Part shown: positions 22,901 to 30,616 of the stretch, piece after piece
Layout of the letters: each line of letters starts with the position of its first letter
Position numbering within the stretch: position 1 is the first letter of the stretch
Virus record (IMG/VR): IMGVR_UViG_3300033149_006345
Coordinates: 1-64,000 of that record
Source of the DNA: a virus
Direction: 5' to 3' (one strand)
DNA length: 64,000 nt
Made by a program: the position numbers and the translations under genes
The notes under the pieces: model-generated
Database searches by the model: none
The model's input: the letters and a program-made list of their open reading frames with translations, nothing else
What the model was told of the DNA's origin: nothing

Positions 22901-23021
22901 TTACCTTAATTTACATCCAAAGGCTTTCTCCCAACATTCTAGGAGTTCTTCTGGAAGTTTAAGCCCACGAATTATACTTGTAGCTTTTTGCCTCCTCTAA
23001 TGTCTTGGGTGGATTGATCAT
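22901..23021 (-). pseudogene. Small gene apparently broken by a 1-bp A-run indel
   Basis: An ATG with GGAGGAAAACAC upstream overlaps the previous stop (ATGA). The frame starts MINPPKTLEEAK but shifts at an A5 run (22985-22989). With one A fewer it would continue ATSIIRGLKLPEELLECWE... to a stop at 22901, a sensible 39-residue protein. As read it ends after 20 codons. Either a genuine frameshift mutation or a homopolymer error. Confidence 0.45.
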
Positions 23022-23347
23022 GTGTTTTCCTCCATTTCAAGCCATTCATCGAATTTCCTGTTAAGAAATTCGACTATCTTCCCTGGCATTTTAGGGATGT
23101 GCTCATTATTTGCTATTTTTGGTAGTAGGTAGATAACCACCGCATTGTTAGTGGTGGGCAGAATAAGACGAATAAACCAAAGTATAACCACACATACCAA
23201 CAAGATAATACTAACTGTTGCTGAATGTGAAACAATTAGGACATAACCGAGAATAGGGAAAGCCAGAAAAAACATAGTAAGCTCTAATAGTGTACGCAAA
23301 TCATCCAGCTTTGAAATTATATAAATATGCCACCATTTTATTTTCAT
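23018..23347 (-). CDS. Two-helix membrane protein
   Basis: 109 residues: amphipathic start, two membrane helices (about 22-43 and 45-66) and a helical acidic C-terminal domain (KMPGKIVEFLNRKFDEWLEMEE) likely in the cytosol. Start overlaps the upstream stop (ATGA). Not recognised. Confidence 0.68.
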   Translation of the reverse strand: MKIKWWHIYIISKLDDLRTLLELTMFFLAFPILGYVLIVSHSATVSIILLVCVVILWFIRLILPTTNNAVVIYLLPKIANNEHIPKMPGKIVEFLNRKFDEWLEMEENT

Positions 23348-23415
23348 CTACTTGGACGATCTACATATTCGATTTTGTAAGTTTTCCCTAATATATTTAC
23401 GGAGCCTGGTTTCAT
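23344..23415 (-). pseudogene. 23-codon remnant resembling the start of an ImmA/IrrE-like phage protein
   Basis: AGGAAGGAGAAAG and an ATG overlapping the upstream stop begin a frame of only 23 residues (KPGSVNILGKTYKIEYVDRPSR). It resembles the first residues of phage ImmA/IrrE or SprT-like metallopeptidase proteins, in which a LGKTYKIEY-type strand leads into a longer enzyme. The enzyme body is missing; the stop overlaps the next gene start. Either a degraded gene or a short peptide kept for translational coupling. Confidence 0.42.
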
Positions 23416-23837
23416 CTTTCTCCTTCCTCCGTTTTCTTGCGAGCAACCTTGACAAGCTCGACAAAAGGGTTTGATGTCGAAGAATCCAGCAATTTCTTGT
23501 AGTTCACCCATCGCGCAGCGTGGTAACCGAACATCCAAAATTTGTAGCCCGCAAGAGCCTTCCAGGCTTTTTGTTCAGCATCGGCCATGGCGGACAATAT
23601 CTTCTTGCGGTTCATAACTTTCCTCGCCTGTGCTTTCCTCCTCAGCTTTTTAGGATCAATACAAATATATTCCCCCATCCTGGCCTGGGGGAATAGCCCG
23701 CAAGATAGTAGAGACCACTTCCTCCATTTACCGGCTTGTCTAGGGGTTAATAATATCTCCGTGCCAGGACCGGAGCGCCTTAGACGCTTAGTCGGCAAGT
23801 CGCCTAGATCCATTATATTGTAACGCACTTTCCTCAT
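23412..23837 (-). CDS. Basic hypothetical protein
   Basis: 141 residues, strongly basic, especially residues 15-25 and 60-80. Helical with several Trp. An alternative start eight codons in (23813) would reduce overlap with the 58-residue frame upstream. Not recognised; a nucleic-acid-binding role is possible from its charge. Confidence 0.65.
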   Translation of the reverse strand: MRKVRYNIMDLGDLPTKRLRRSGPGTEILLTPRQAGKWRKWSLLSCGLFPQARMGEYICIDPKKLRRKAQARKVMNRKKILSAMADAEQKAWKALAGYKFWMFGYHAARWVNYKKLLDSSTSNPFVELVKVARKKTEEGER

Positions 23838-23964
23838 CTTCTATCAGATGGTCCACTTGGTGGATAACCAACATGACCTTTTCTTGCAACTCGTCAGTTT
23901 GTATTCTATCATACACCTCTTGGAGTACTGTCTTTATACCTCTGAGCCTTAATAGCTTTTGCAT
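23788..23964 (-). CDS. Possible 58-residue acidic helical protein
   Basis: A frame of 58 residues with a plausible protein-like sequence (VLQEVYDRIQTDELQEKVMLVIHQVDHLIEDEE). It fills the gap between two genes but overlaps both (56 and 50 bp) and has only a weak ribosome site at its ATG. Candidate only. Confidence 0.42.
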   Translation of the reverse strand: MQKLLRLRGIKTVLQEVYDRIQTDELQEKVMLVIHQVDHLIEDEESALQYNGSRRLAD

Positions 23965-24412
23965 AGCGACTTTCCAACATAGCTGGTTGTGGTGGGGAAA
24001 GAAGTGCCTGCAACTGTTTCTGAATGGTGTTTTTTATAAGAGCTTCTTCCTCTTCGGTAGGGTCTTTGCCTAATCTCTGTACTACACTGTTGTATATATC
24101 CTCTGCTCGGTATATTTTTGCTGTTCGCAATATTCTTTCATCGGCTTTATCCAAGGCTGCATCCAGCTTATCCCGCATGGAAGCATTATCGTCTGTTACT
24201 ATCCTCTTCGACCTTTGCTGGAATACTGTTCCGCATTTTTTAGTGCAGAACTTTCTTTTGGTCCAGGTTTGAATGGTTTCGCCTCTACGCCTGAAAAAAA
24301 CTTTACCGCAACACTTGCACTCCTTCGCCTCCAGATTTTCCCCTCGAACACGCTGGAAAAGCTGTGGCTTAAAACATTCCTTCACCAATCGCTGACATTC
24401 TTCCTCGGTCAT
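23909..24412 (-). CDS. Zinc-finger hypothetical protein
   Basis: 167 residues. Residues about 31-62 form a zinc-finger-like unit (CKCCGKVFFRR ... KFCTKKC). The rest is helical with an acidic stretch (KDPTEEEEALIKNTIQKQL). Possibly DNA-binding. It is followed closely by further genes of the same strand. Confidence 0.7.
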   Translation of the reverse strand: MTEEECQRLVKECFKPQLFQRVRGENLEAKECKCCGKVFFRRRGETIQTWTKRKFCTKKCGTVFQQRSKRIVTDDNASMRDKLDAALDKADERILRTAKIYRAEDIYNSVVQRLGKDPTEEEEALIKNTIQKQLQALLSPPQPAMLESRYAKAIKAQRYKDSTPRGV

Positions 24413-24417
24413 TTTGG

Positions 24418-24693
24418 TTACTCGGTCTTTTTGCGGGTTCTCCGTCTTGGTTTGGGTTTATCTTCTTTGGTCGCAATATCATCAGGGGTAACATAAAGAG
24501 CTGATGGCGACGTGTTCAAACCCGCCTCTTCTTTCACTTTGAGTTTTTCCTCGACGATTCTGTTTATCTCCCTCTCCAGAAGCAGGAAAGGAATAGGTGC
24601 TTTTTCCTCCGTTGCGGTTCTCTTCTCCAAATTGGCGACCTTTGCCTCTAAGTCTGCTAGGCGTTGCAAAATGCTGTCGATTCTATCCGGCAT
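24418..24693 (-). CDS. Coiled-coil hypothetical protein
   Basis: 91 residues. The first 30 residues form heptads (IDSILQRLADLEAKVANLEKR), then a helical middle and a basic tail (KPKPRRRTRKK). The pattern suggests a small oligomeric adaptor with a nucleic-acid-binding tail. It overlaps the upstream gene by 11 bp. Confidence 0.68.
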   Translation of the reverse strand: MPDRIDSILQRLADLEAKVANLEKRTATEEKAPIPFLLLEREINRIVEEKLKVKEEAGLNTSPSALYVTPDDIATKEDKPKPRRRTRKKTE

Positions 24694-26044
24694 TTAATAT
24701 CCCTCCATTCTTTTCTATTTGTATGTCATTCCATAGAACCAACTTTTCTGCCTCTGTAGGTTTTCTACCCTCCTTTCTTATGAACTCTGCCATCCTATAC
24801 TCAAATAGTTCTTTGGCAGGTATATCCTTAACCTTCTTTTGTACTACCTGTGGGAAATATTTCCTGTTTTTCCTGACGTTTCCGTTAATACAATCGTGCA
24901 ACAATCGTCTATTTGCAACGAATCCCGGAAATGGATAAACCGTGTCGTACCAGGGACTACTATACAAGATGTAGAAATAGTTGTCAATAGCTTTTTTTAT
25001 CAATTCTTCCGTGCAGTTACGGAAAATCAGGAGGTAAGTGATGGCTATCTGGGATTTATATACCACAGCCGAATCTTTTATGCGGTGAATGGGAACCCGT
25101 TTGGTCCTGTCCGCCTTTTTGTTGTATTTGGATGCTTTGCTGTTCCAATGTTCCAATATACGATACGTTTCCTCCCCCGCCGGTTGTATTTTCTTTTCAA
25201 ACAGTTTTGTACGCATATATATCAGCGGGCGATCATATTTGTGGGAAGACAGGTTATGGTGCGACAACCATTTTGACAAGGAAGCAGGTGTAATCTTTTT
25301 ATTCTTTTCAATTGGTATATTTTTTCTGGTTTCTGGTATATTTTTTGCGGCGGGCTGTTTTCGTTTGGAATCCCATTTTCTTCTAGCAAGGGAGTTACCC
25401 TTTCCTTTTCCAAGGGAGTCTCCTTTTCCTGGTTCAAGAGAATCCACTTCCTTGAAACAAGGAGGAGAGAGAGAATTTTCGTGCACGCTTTCGCAAGAAA
25501 GCGTTACAGAGGAATCTATGATTCCTCTTAGCGTTTTTGGAAAAGGGAATGTGTACGAACGTAGTGAGTACACATTCCCTCCAAAAACGCTTTGTACTAC
25601 GCCAGTAGTACAATTCTTAAACCGGGTGTATTTTTGCACCCGAGGTGAAAAATGTACCCCCTGCTCAGGTGTTGTTGTGCACCCCGTGACTTCCCTGCAC
25701 CGTTGCTCATGGATTTTTCTATTAAATTCAAACAGTTTCAGCGTCGTGCTTCCTTCCTTGCCGTTTTGTCTCTGGTAGTCGATCAGCCAAAGTTCCCGTA
25801 ATAATTGGGTATATTTTAGCACAAGGCGTTTATTTGCACCTGAGTAGGTCTCGCAAGTTCGCATCAGGCTACCGACGAACTTGCTGTTGAAGTCGCTGTC
25901 GATTTCACATAAGACGAGATAAATCCTGGAAAGATTGCTGGCGTCCTTCTTGCTGAAGTATTTGCGGAATAACCGAAGGACCCTTTTGTCCCACCATGCG
26001 TGTGGTACGTTTCGTTTACGTTGCTGTAATTGCTCTTTTGACAT
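24683..26044 (-). CDS. Winged-helix-type protein, possible replication initiator
   Basis: 453 residues. The first ~95 residues look like a helix-rich DNA-binding domain (WWDKRVLRLFRKYFSKKDASNLSR, then VLKYTQLLRELWLIDYQ). This part resembles the neighbouring 156-residue protein. A low-complexity middle (about 115-260) contains repeated DSL-x-KGK units; the C-terminal ~180 residues are helical and basic. The layout (DNA-binding N-terminus, flexible middle, helical C-terminus) is like phage replication initiators, and the gene contains a strong hairpin cluster in the DNA of the flexible middle. Function inferred, not shown. Confidence 0.7.
   Translation of the reverse strand: MSKEQLQQRKRNVPHAWWDKRVLRLFRKYFSKKDASNLSRIYLVLCEIDSDFNSKFVGSLMRTCETYSGANKRLVLKYTQLLRELWLIDYQRQNGKEGSTTLKLFEFNRKIHEQRCREVTGCTTTPEQGVHFSPRVQKYTRFKNCTTGVVQSVFGGNVYSLRSYTFPFPKTLRGIIDSSVTLSCESVHENSLSPPCFKEVDSLEPGKGDSLGKGKGNSLARRKWDSKRKQPAAKNIPETRKNIPIEKNKKITPASLSKWLSHHNLSSHKYDRPLIYMRTKLFEKKIQPAGEETYRILEHWNSKASKYNKKADRTKRVPIHRIKDSAVVYKSQIAITYLLIFRNCTEELIKKAIDNYFYILYSSPWYDTVYPFPGFVANRRLLHDCINGNVRKNRKYFPQVVQKKVKDIPAKELFEYRMAEFIRKEGRKPTEAEKLVLWNDIQIEKNGGILNAG
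25485..25613. repeat. Cluster of four perfect hairpins inside the winged-helix gene (origin candidate)
   Basis: Four inverted repeats follow each other within 129 bp: 8-bp arms at 25485-25504; 9-bp arms at 25508-25528; a long hairpin at 25531-25590 with 10-bp plus 12-bp paired segments; and 9-bp arms around a 4-nt loop at 25592-25613. A weaker one follows at 25623-25642. They lie in the part of the gene that encodes low-complexity protein, as expected if the DNA or RNA structure rather than the protein is conserved. Confidence 0.7.
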
Positions 26045-26486
26045 CTTCCCCTCCCTTTATCGAATTGCATGTGGTGAAAACTAGACCATGAATATCCTCG
26101 TCGTATTCCGATAGGTCTAGATAAGGGTATTGGTAGCCGTCGTCGGTCTCTCGATAACCGTATTCCAATACCCTGAGTTTCACAAGTTTATCCATATATT
26201 TTTTGACTTCCTCTCTTGGGATGCCTGTCAGCCTGGATGCAAGGTCGATTGGGTCTGGATGGTATTTTCGCTGAAGGTATTTTAATACGAGGTAGTAGTT
26301 GTCAATTTCGCACATGGTGAAATAGAAATAGATGATACTATTCTTATCCCGAATGTTGGTTCTATATCGTAAGTATCTAACTATTCGGGGGTCAAACCAC
26401 GCAAAACCGGCATCACGTAGAAGAGCAGGATTTATTTGTTGCTCATATTCTTCCGGGGTTAATAATTCACGTTCGGGTGGGGGCAT
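26016..26486 (-). CDS. Winged-helix-type paralog of the adjacent protein
   Basis: 156 residues. The stretch FAWFDPRIVRYLRY...IIYFYFTMCEIDNYYLVLKYL lines up with HAWWDKRVLRLFRK...RIYLVLCEID in the 453-residue protein downstream, so the two N-terminal domains are paralogs. It has a DNA-binding-like winged pattern (LASRLTGIPREEVKKYMDKLVKLRVLEY). Probably a regulator or replication accessory. The gene overlaps the next one by 29 bp. Confidence 0.72.
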   Translation of the reverse strand: MPPPERELLTPEEYEQQINPALLRDAGFAWFDPRIVRYLRYRTNIRDKNSIIYFYFTMCEIDNYYLVLKYLQRKYHPDPIDLASRLTGIPREEVKKYMDKLVKLRVLEYGYRETDDGYQYPYLDLSEYDEDIHGLVFTTCNSIKGGEDVKRAITAT

Positions 26487-26487
26487 T

Positions 26488-27117
26488 TTATTCCTCCTTT
26501 GCCAATATGGCTGCGAGAGCCTTTTTCAGCTTTTTATATTCATCCTCCCTGTTTGCGAATATTGGTATATCTTTTTCAGGTTTTCCTGTTCGATAGACCG
26601 GAAGTCGAATGATTTTTGTCTTTATTCTAAACTTATGTTGCAGGTAGTACTGTATGAGGAGGTTTATCAGGACGTGTTTGGTTAATCCGTCTTGGCGTAG
26701 TTTTTTGTCCAGTTGTCTGATTTCATACTGTGTCAGCCTGAGCCATTGTCCTCTGAATCTGGTACCGGGTGGGTATATTTTTGTATAATCAACCCTACTC
26801 CTTCTTCCCTTTTTTATCTTGGTATCAGGTTCAACGGTTTGTGTTTCTTCGTCTTCTAGGATCAACCGCCGGTGTAATATCAGCTCATTGTTTAGATAAT
26901 AGTCTAATAGTAGGTGGATGACCGTTAAAGCGGGTGTTGGTGAGGGGCACTCTTGTGTTGCTTTGGTTATGAATTTCTTTAGGATGTCTTCTGGTATCAT
27001 AACTTTGAATTGTGAGGTGCCTATGCGTATGCCAGGAGACTTTTTCTTTTCTTTTTCATGGTAGACTTGTCGGGCATTTCTTATTGGTATCGAGAACTTT
27101 TTCTTCGTTTTCTGCAT
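26488..27117 (-). CDS. Protein with two ribbon-helix-helix-like domains
   Basis: 209 residues. Two units each start with a short strand and two helices: FKVMIPEDILKKFITKATQE...ALTVIHLLLDYYLN (about 37-83) and QWLRLTQYEIRQLDKKLRQDG...KHVLINLLIQYYLQ (about 124-168). Both fit the ribbon-helix-helix pattern. The remainder is strongly basic. Being the first leftward gene after the divergent region, it is a good candidate for a regulator of both directions. Confidence 0.7.
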   Translation of the reverse strand: MQKTKKKFSIPIRNARQVYHEKEKKKSPGIRIGTSQFKVMIPEDILKKFITKATQECPSPTPALTVIHLLLDYYLNNELILHRRLILEDEETQTVEPDTKIKKGRRSRVDYTKIYPPGTRFRGQWLRLTQYEIRQLDKKLRQDGLTKHVLINLLIQYYLQHKFRIKTKIIRLPVYRTGKPEKDIPIFANREDEYKKLKKALAAILAKEE

Positions 27118-27214
27118 TTTTCTCGGCTTTCCTATATCATATAACTTTTAATTTCTTGACGTTGTTGTTTGATTATACTTAGAGTTTGTAGTACGATCCT
27201 TATGGAGTTTACAT
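27118..27214. promoter_or_regulatory. Divergent control region between leftward operon and late genes
   Basis: 97 bp separating the leftward and rightward genes. On the minus strand it contains TTATATGATATA (27133-27144) 16 bp ahead of the ATG, the same 12-mer as the -10 region of the promoter at 12.15 kb, and TATAAT near 27170. A convincing -35 is not visible in either direction, so promoter positions are uncertain. Confidence 0.45.
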
Positions 27215-27826
27215 ATGGATGAAATAGCCGTTGTTAAATACAGCATGACCAAAGAGAAAAAGTTCGGTAAGAAGCGAGGTGGAGATCCCATGTCTGAAAT
27301 AGTAACTATACGCCCTGGGCTTATTCGTAGGAACCGTAGAGATTTTTCTGATCCGGTACCTATACGCCGAGTAGTCAATGATCGTCGTTCATCGGGCATA
27401 AACGCCGCTCGTTTGGAAATTACTGAAGCCATACTAAAAGACCTCGAAACTTATATTGTTAGAGGTTGTACCTTGCCGGAAGCCTGCCGGTTGGCGGGCA
27501 TTCCGTACAACCGGTTCAACCGATGGAAAGAACAATACCCCGACTTTGAGGAGTTTGTCAAGACCTGTGAGGCCAAGGCGAAGTATGAGGCATTGGAGCA
27601 AATAAGTACAGCGAGGGAAGGGGGTGTTTGGCAAGCTGCTTCCTGGTTTTTGGAAAGAAAATACCCAGCCGAGTTTGGAAGAAAGGATATGACCCGTCAT
27701 CAAATCGTGCATGAATATCAAGAGTTCATCAAGATCGTGTTGGAGGTTTTGAATGAGGTTGAGCCAGAGTTACGAGCGAGAGTCGTTGATCGGCTCAGGG
27801 ATAAAAACATTACTATCGAAGATTAA
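27215..27826 (+). CDS. terS: Terminase small subunit
   Basis: 203 residues. The middle has a helix-turn-helix (LPEACRLAGIPYNRFNRWKEQYPDF), followed by the typical GGVWQAASWFLERKYPAEFGRKD segment found in terminase small subunits that recognise the packaging site. It is directly upstream of the large subunit and overlaps it by 74 bp. The start at 27215 follows GGAGTTTACAT; a downstream ATG at 27290 also has a fair site. Confidence 0.85.
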   Translation: MDEIAVVKYSMTKEKKFGKKRGGDPMSEIVTIRPGLIRRNRRDFSDPVPIRRVVNDRRSSGINAARLEITEAILKDLETYIVRGCTLPEACRLAGIPYNRFNRWKEQYPDFEEFVKTCEAKAKYEALEQISTAREGGVWQAASWFLERKYPAEFGRKDMTRHQIVHEYQEFIKIVLEVLNEVEPELRARVVDRLRDKNITIED

Positions 27827-30107
27827 CATAGATTACAGCGCCGGTATCCCTAGAGGAGAAGAGTTTACCGCCCAAGTTTTGAAAGATGAGCAGGGTGGTA
27901 GGATAGTTAATGATGTGGTGCATAAAGAGTTCCATTGGTTTATCCAGGAATGTCTGGAGGAACATGGAATTAGACGTATGATGATTTTGGGTGCTTTTGG
28001 TCTGGGGAAGTGTTTTTGTCGTGGAACGAAGGTTTTGCTTTATTCTGGTGAAGTAAAGCCAGTTGAAGATGTAAAGGTTGGCGATTTGTTGATGGGAGAT
28101 GACAACACCCCCCGCAAGGTGCTTTCAGTAGCTTCTGGAAGAGAAGAAGCATATAGAATTGTGTTATCTAATGGTGATTTTTATGAGTGTAATGAGTCTA
28201 GTATCTTGCCCGTTATAGTTTCATCTAGGTATAGTAGTTATAAGAAGGGAGACAAGCTGGAAATATCCCTCAAAGACTACCTTGAGTTGCCGGATTGGGT
28301 CAAGGAAAGTTGTTTGAAGATGTATAAAGTTCCGGTAGCTTTCCCAGAGAATCTTGAGATGCAAACACCACCTTATGACTACGGTGCCGCATTGGGCAAG
28401 TCTATCTCTGCATTCGAGTTGGTAAATATTGATGTTGCAAAGGAGTATCTAATCAATAGTGAGGATGTTCGTCTACAGTTTTTAGCTGGATTATTGGATA
28501 CTATTGGTGGGTTTAGTAACTCTGGTCATTATTTACTTACTGTCAGGACCTATTCACTTAAAGAAGATATTTTGTTCCTGTGCAGATCTTTGGGTTTCAG
28601 AGTGCATCTTAGGACTAAGAAGATTAAAGGACTGGATAATTATACTATTACAATAGGTGGTGATATTCACAGAATCCCCTGTAAAATTAAGAAAGCCCCT
28701 GAAAAAACAACAAAAACCAATCCTCTTGTCTTTGGGTTTGAGGCTATTCCCATAGGAGAAAAGGAATATTTTGGCTTTACCTTGGATAAAAATGGATTAT
28801 TTTTGTTACATGATTTTACGGTAGCCCATAACACCGAGCAGATTTCTATAGGTTACGTGTTGGAGTGCATTGCCCGGAACCGAAATGTGCGGATTAAGAT
28901 GGTTAGCAATACTGATGATAATGCTACTGATAGAGTGCGGGCGGTAAAGAATTATATAGAAAATGACGAGGATTTCCTACGGATAGCGCCTCATATAAAG
29001 AAGACAGCGATTTGGGGAAACAGCAAGTTTATTGTTTCCCGTGAATCGAGATCGAAAGATGGTACATTGGAGGCTTATGGTATTTTTGGTTCTGCTATTG
29101 GTGGGCGTGCCGATATGATTGTATTTGACGACCCCCAAGACTTAAAAACTGCTGTTTTGGAACCTAGTAGCAGAGAGAAGTGCATTCAGGTTATTGAGAG
29201 TGTTTGGCTTTCACGTTTGGTGGAGAATGGTGTGGCTATTATTCTAATGAATAGGTGGCATGAATACGATGTTGCTAGGTGGGTGATGTCCAATCCGGAT
29301 TGGGCTTGGTTGGCCATAAGTGTTGATGATAGTTACCGTCATTTAATAGTAGAGAAAAAGATAGGAACTGAGTACGACAAATATAAGATACCACCGTGGA
29401 AACCCCCGGACTATTTTGCACAAAAGCGGTCGGATTTGGGAGACCGAGCCTTTAAGAGAGGCTATCAGCTTGTGCCTTACTCCGACGAAGAGATGTTTTT
29501 CCCTTCTTTTGTCAAATGTTGCCATTTTAATGCAAACAGACAACAGAGAATACGTTCCCTGATTAAGACTAGGGATCATGTTATCGTTTGTGGTTTGGAC
29601 TATGCCTCGACAAAACGTCCTGGTACTTGTTTGGTCACGGTTTTAGCAGAGAAAAGAAGCCAGCAACGTCATCTAGTTGAGGTTGCTATCATGTCGGATG
29701 CCTCCAGGTTGGTGGAGCATATTATTAGGGTTTATACTCGGTACGGTATAGATTTGCTCATGGCTGAAAATAATGCTACACAGGATTTGATAACCGATAT
29801 GCTACAGGCGTTTGGTCAAATTCGTGGCATAAACATTAAGGGATTTTACACGGGCAAGAACAAGGCTGACCCCGATATGGGACTTATATCCCTGGAAAAT
29901 GAGTTTGAGAGAGGGTTATGGAGCTTCTATTTCGATTTTGACCAACCCCGAATCGAGGATGAGAAGAAGGACCCGTATACAAGGTATTATTACGAAATGA
30001 GGGATTACCCCTTTTGGGAAACAACAGATTTGGTCATGGCAACCTGGTTTTGCAGGCAAGGAATTGATTATCTATTTAGGCAAAAGGTGGTGCCTCGTAT
30101 TTATTGA
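27753..30107 (+). CDS. terL: Terminase large subunit precursor containing an intein
   Basis: 784 residues as translated; 510 after removal of a 274-residue intein (codons 28011-28832). The extein has Walker A GAFGLGK-T restored by splicing, Walker B VFDDPQD, the motor segment NRWHEYDVARWV, and a nuclease domain starting near DYASTKRPG and ending near the Asp/Glu-rich C-terminus. This enzyme drives DNA into the prohead and cuts it. The ATG at 27753 has TTGGAGG seven bases upstream inside terS, implying coupled synthesis. Confidence 0.9.
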   Translation: MRLSQSYERESLIGSGIKTLLSKINIDYSAGIPRGEEFTAQVLKDEQGGRIVNDVVHKEFHWFIQECLEEHGIRRMMILGAFGLGKCFCRGTKVLLYSGEVKPVEDVKVGDLLMGDDNTPRKVLSVASGREEAYRIVLSNGDFYECNESSILPVIVSSRYSSYKKGDKLEISLKDYLELPDWVKESCLKMYKVPVAFPENLEMQTPPYDYGAALGKSISAFELVNIDVAKEYLINSEDVRLQFLAGLLDTIGGFSNSGHYLLTVRTYSLKEDILFLCRSLGFRVHLRTKKIKGLDNYTITIGGDIHRIPCKIKKAPEKTTKTNPLVFGFEAIPIGEKEYFGFTLDKNGLFLLHDFTVAHNTEQISIGYVLECIARNRNVRIKMVSNTDDNATDRVRAVKNYIENDEDFLRIAPHIKKTAIWGNSKFIVSRESRSKDGTLEAYGIFGSAIGGRADMIVFDDPQDLKTAVLEPSSREKCIQVIESVWLSRLVENGVAIILMNRWHEYDVARWVMSNPDWAWLAISVDDSYRHLIVEKKIGTEYDKYKIPPWKPPDYFAQKRSDLGDRAFKRGYQLVPYSDEEMFFPSFVKCCHFNANRQQRIRSLIKTRDHVIVCGLDYASTKRPGTCLVTVLAEKRSQQRHLVEVAIMSDASRLVEHIIRVYTRYGIDLLMAENNATQDLITDMLQAFGQIRGINIKGFYTGKNKADPDMGLISLENEFERGLWSFYFDFDQPRIEDEKKDPYTRYYYEMRDYPFWETTDLVMATWFCRQGIDYLFRQKVVPRIY
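28011..28832 (+). mobile_element. Intein in the terminase Walker A motif, with degraded LAGLIDADG endonuclease
   Basis: Starts with Cys (CFCRGTKVLLYSG) right after GLGK and ends VAHN before Thr; the host motif becomes GLGKT after excision. A hallmark early block (VEDVKVGDLLMGDD) and the final FLLHDFTVAHN block are present. A central motif FLAGLLDTIGGF resembles LAGLIDADG but the usual second Asp is replaced by Ile, and a first motif (YGAALGKSIS) lacks Asp. Splicing appears intact while homing endonuclease activity is probably lost. Confidence 0.92.
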
Positions 30108-30118
30108 GGAGTGGGGGG

Positions 30119-30616
30119 ATGAGAGGCAAACATTTGCTTATGGATTTGTATGGATGTAAGCCGGTGTTTGTAACTCAGGATGTTGGTTTTTTGCAAGATG
30201 TCTTGCGGAGTGTGATAGCTTTGGCTGAAATGACTCTTATTTTTATGCCACAACCGGTTATCTACGAAGACTTTGATTCAACTTTTGGTTGGGGTGTTTC
30301 CGCTACAGCTATTTTGGCAGAGAGTCATGTAGCTATTCATACGGCCCCCTCGGTGATGAACAGTGTGTTTTTTGATATGTACAGTTGCAAGGATTTTGAT
30401 GATAGTATATTATACTCGAAAGTTGTTGATTTTTTCAACCCGGATTTTTTGGAGTGCAGGGTAATACCAAGAAATAGATTTTTACAGATGTCAAGAGGAG
30501 GAATGGTTTATGGGGATTATCAAAGACATGGATGCGAGGAAAGATATTGTGGTTTTGCGGGAGAAGATGGCAACTTTACAGGCGAAAATAGAGGAGATAG
30601 AGAAGCGGTCTGCTAA
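30119..30616 (+). CDS. speD: S-adenosylmethionine decarboxylase (SpeD/SpeH type)
   Basis: 165 residues. The family core shows LMDLYGCKP at the N-terminus, ILAESHVAIHTAP with the autocleavage Ser69 (ES bond) and His74, and FFDMYSC with Cys90, the spacing expected of bacterial/archaeal AdoMet decarboxylase. The enzyme makes decarboxylated SAM for spermidine synthesis. No spermidine synthase is visible here. The start at 30119 follows GGAGTGGGGGG. About 30 residues at the C-terminus extend beyond the normal family length and overlap the next gene by 107 bp. Confidence 0.85.
   Translation: MRGKHLLMDLYGCKPVFVTQDVGFLQDVLRSVIALAEMTLIFMPQPVIYEDFDSTFGWGVSATAILAESHVAIHTAPSVMNSVFFDMYSCKDFDDSILYSKVVDFFNPDFLECRVIPRNRFLQMSRGGMVYGDYQRHGCEERYCGFAGEDGNFTGENRGDREAVC

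Noticed and set aside
27120-27214. TTGACG with TATACT as a rightward late promoter
   Set aside because: The spacing of about 12 bp is too short for a sigma70-type promoter, so I left the promoter undefined.
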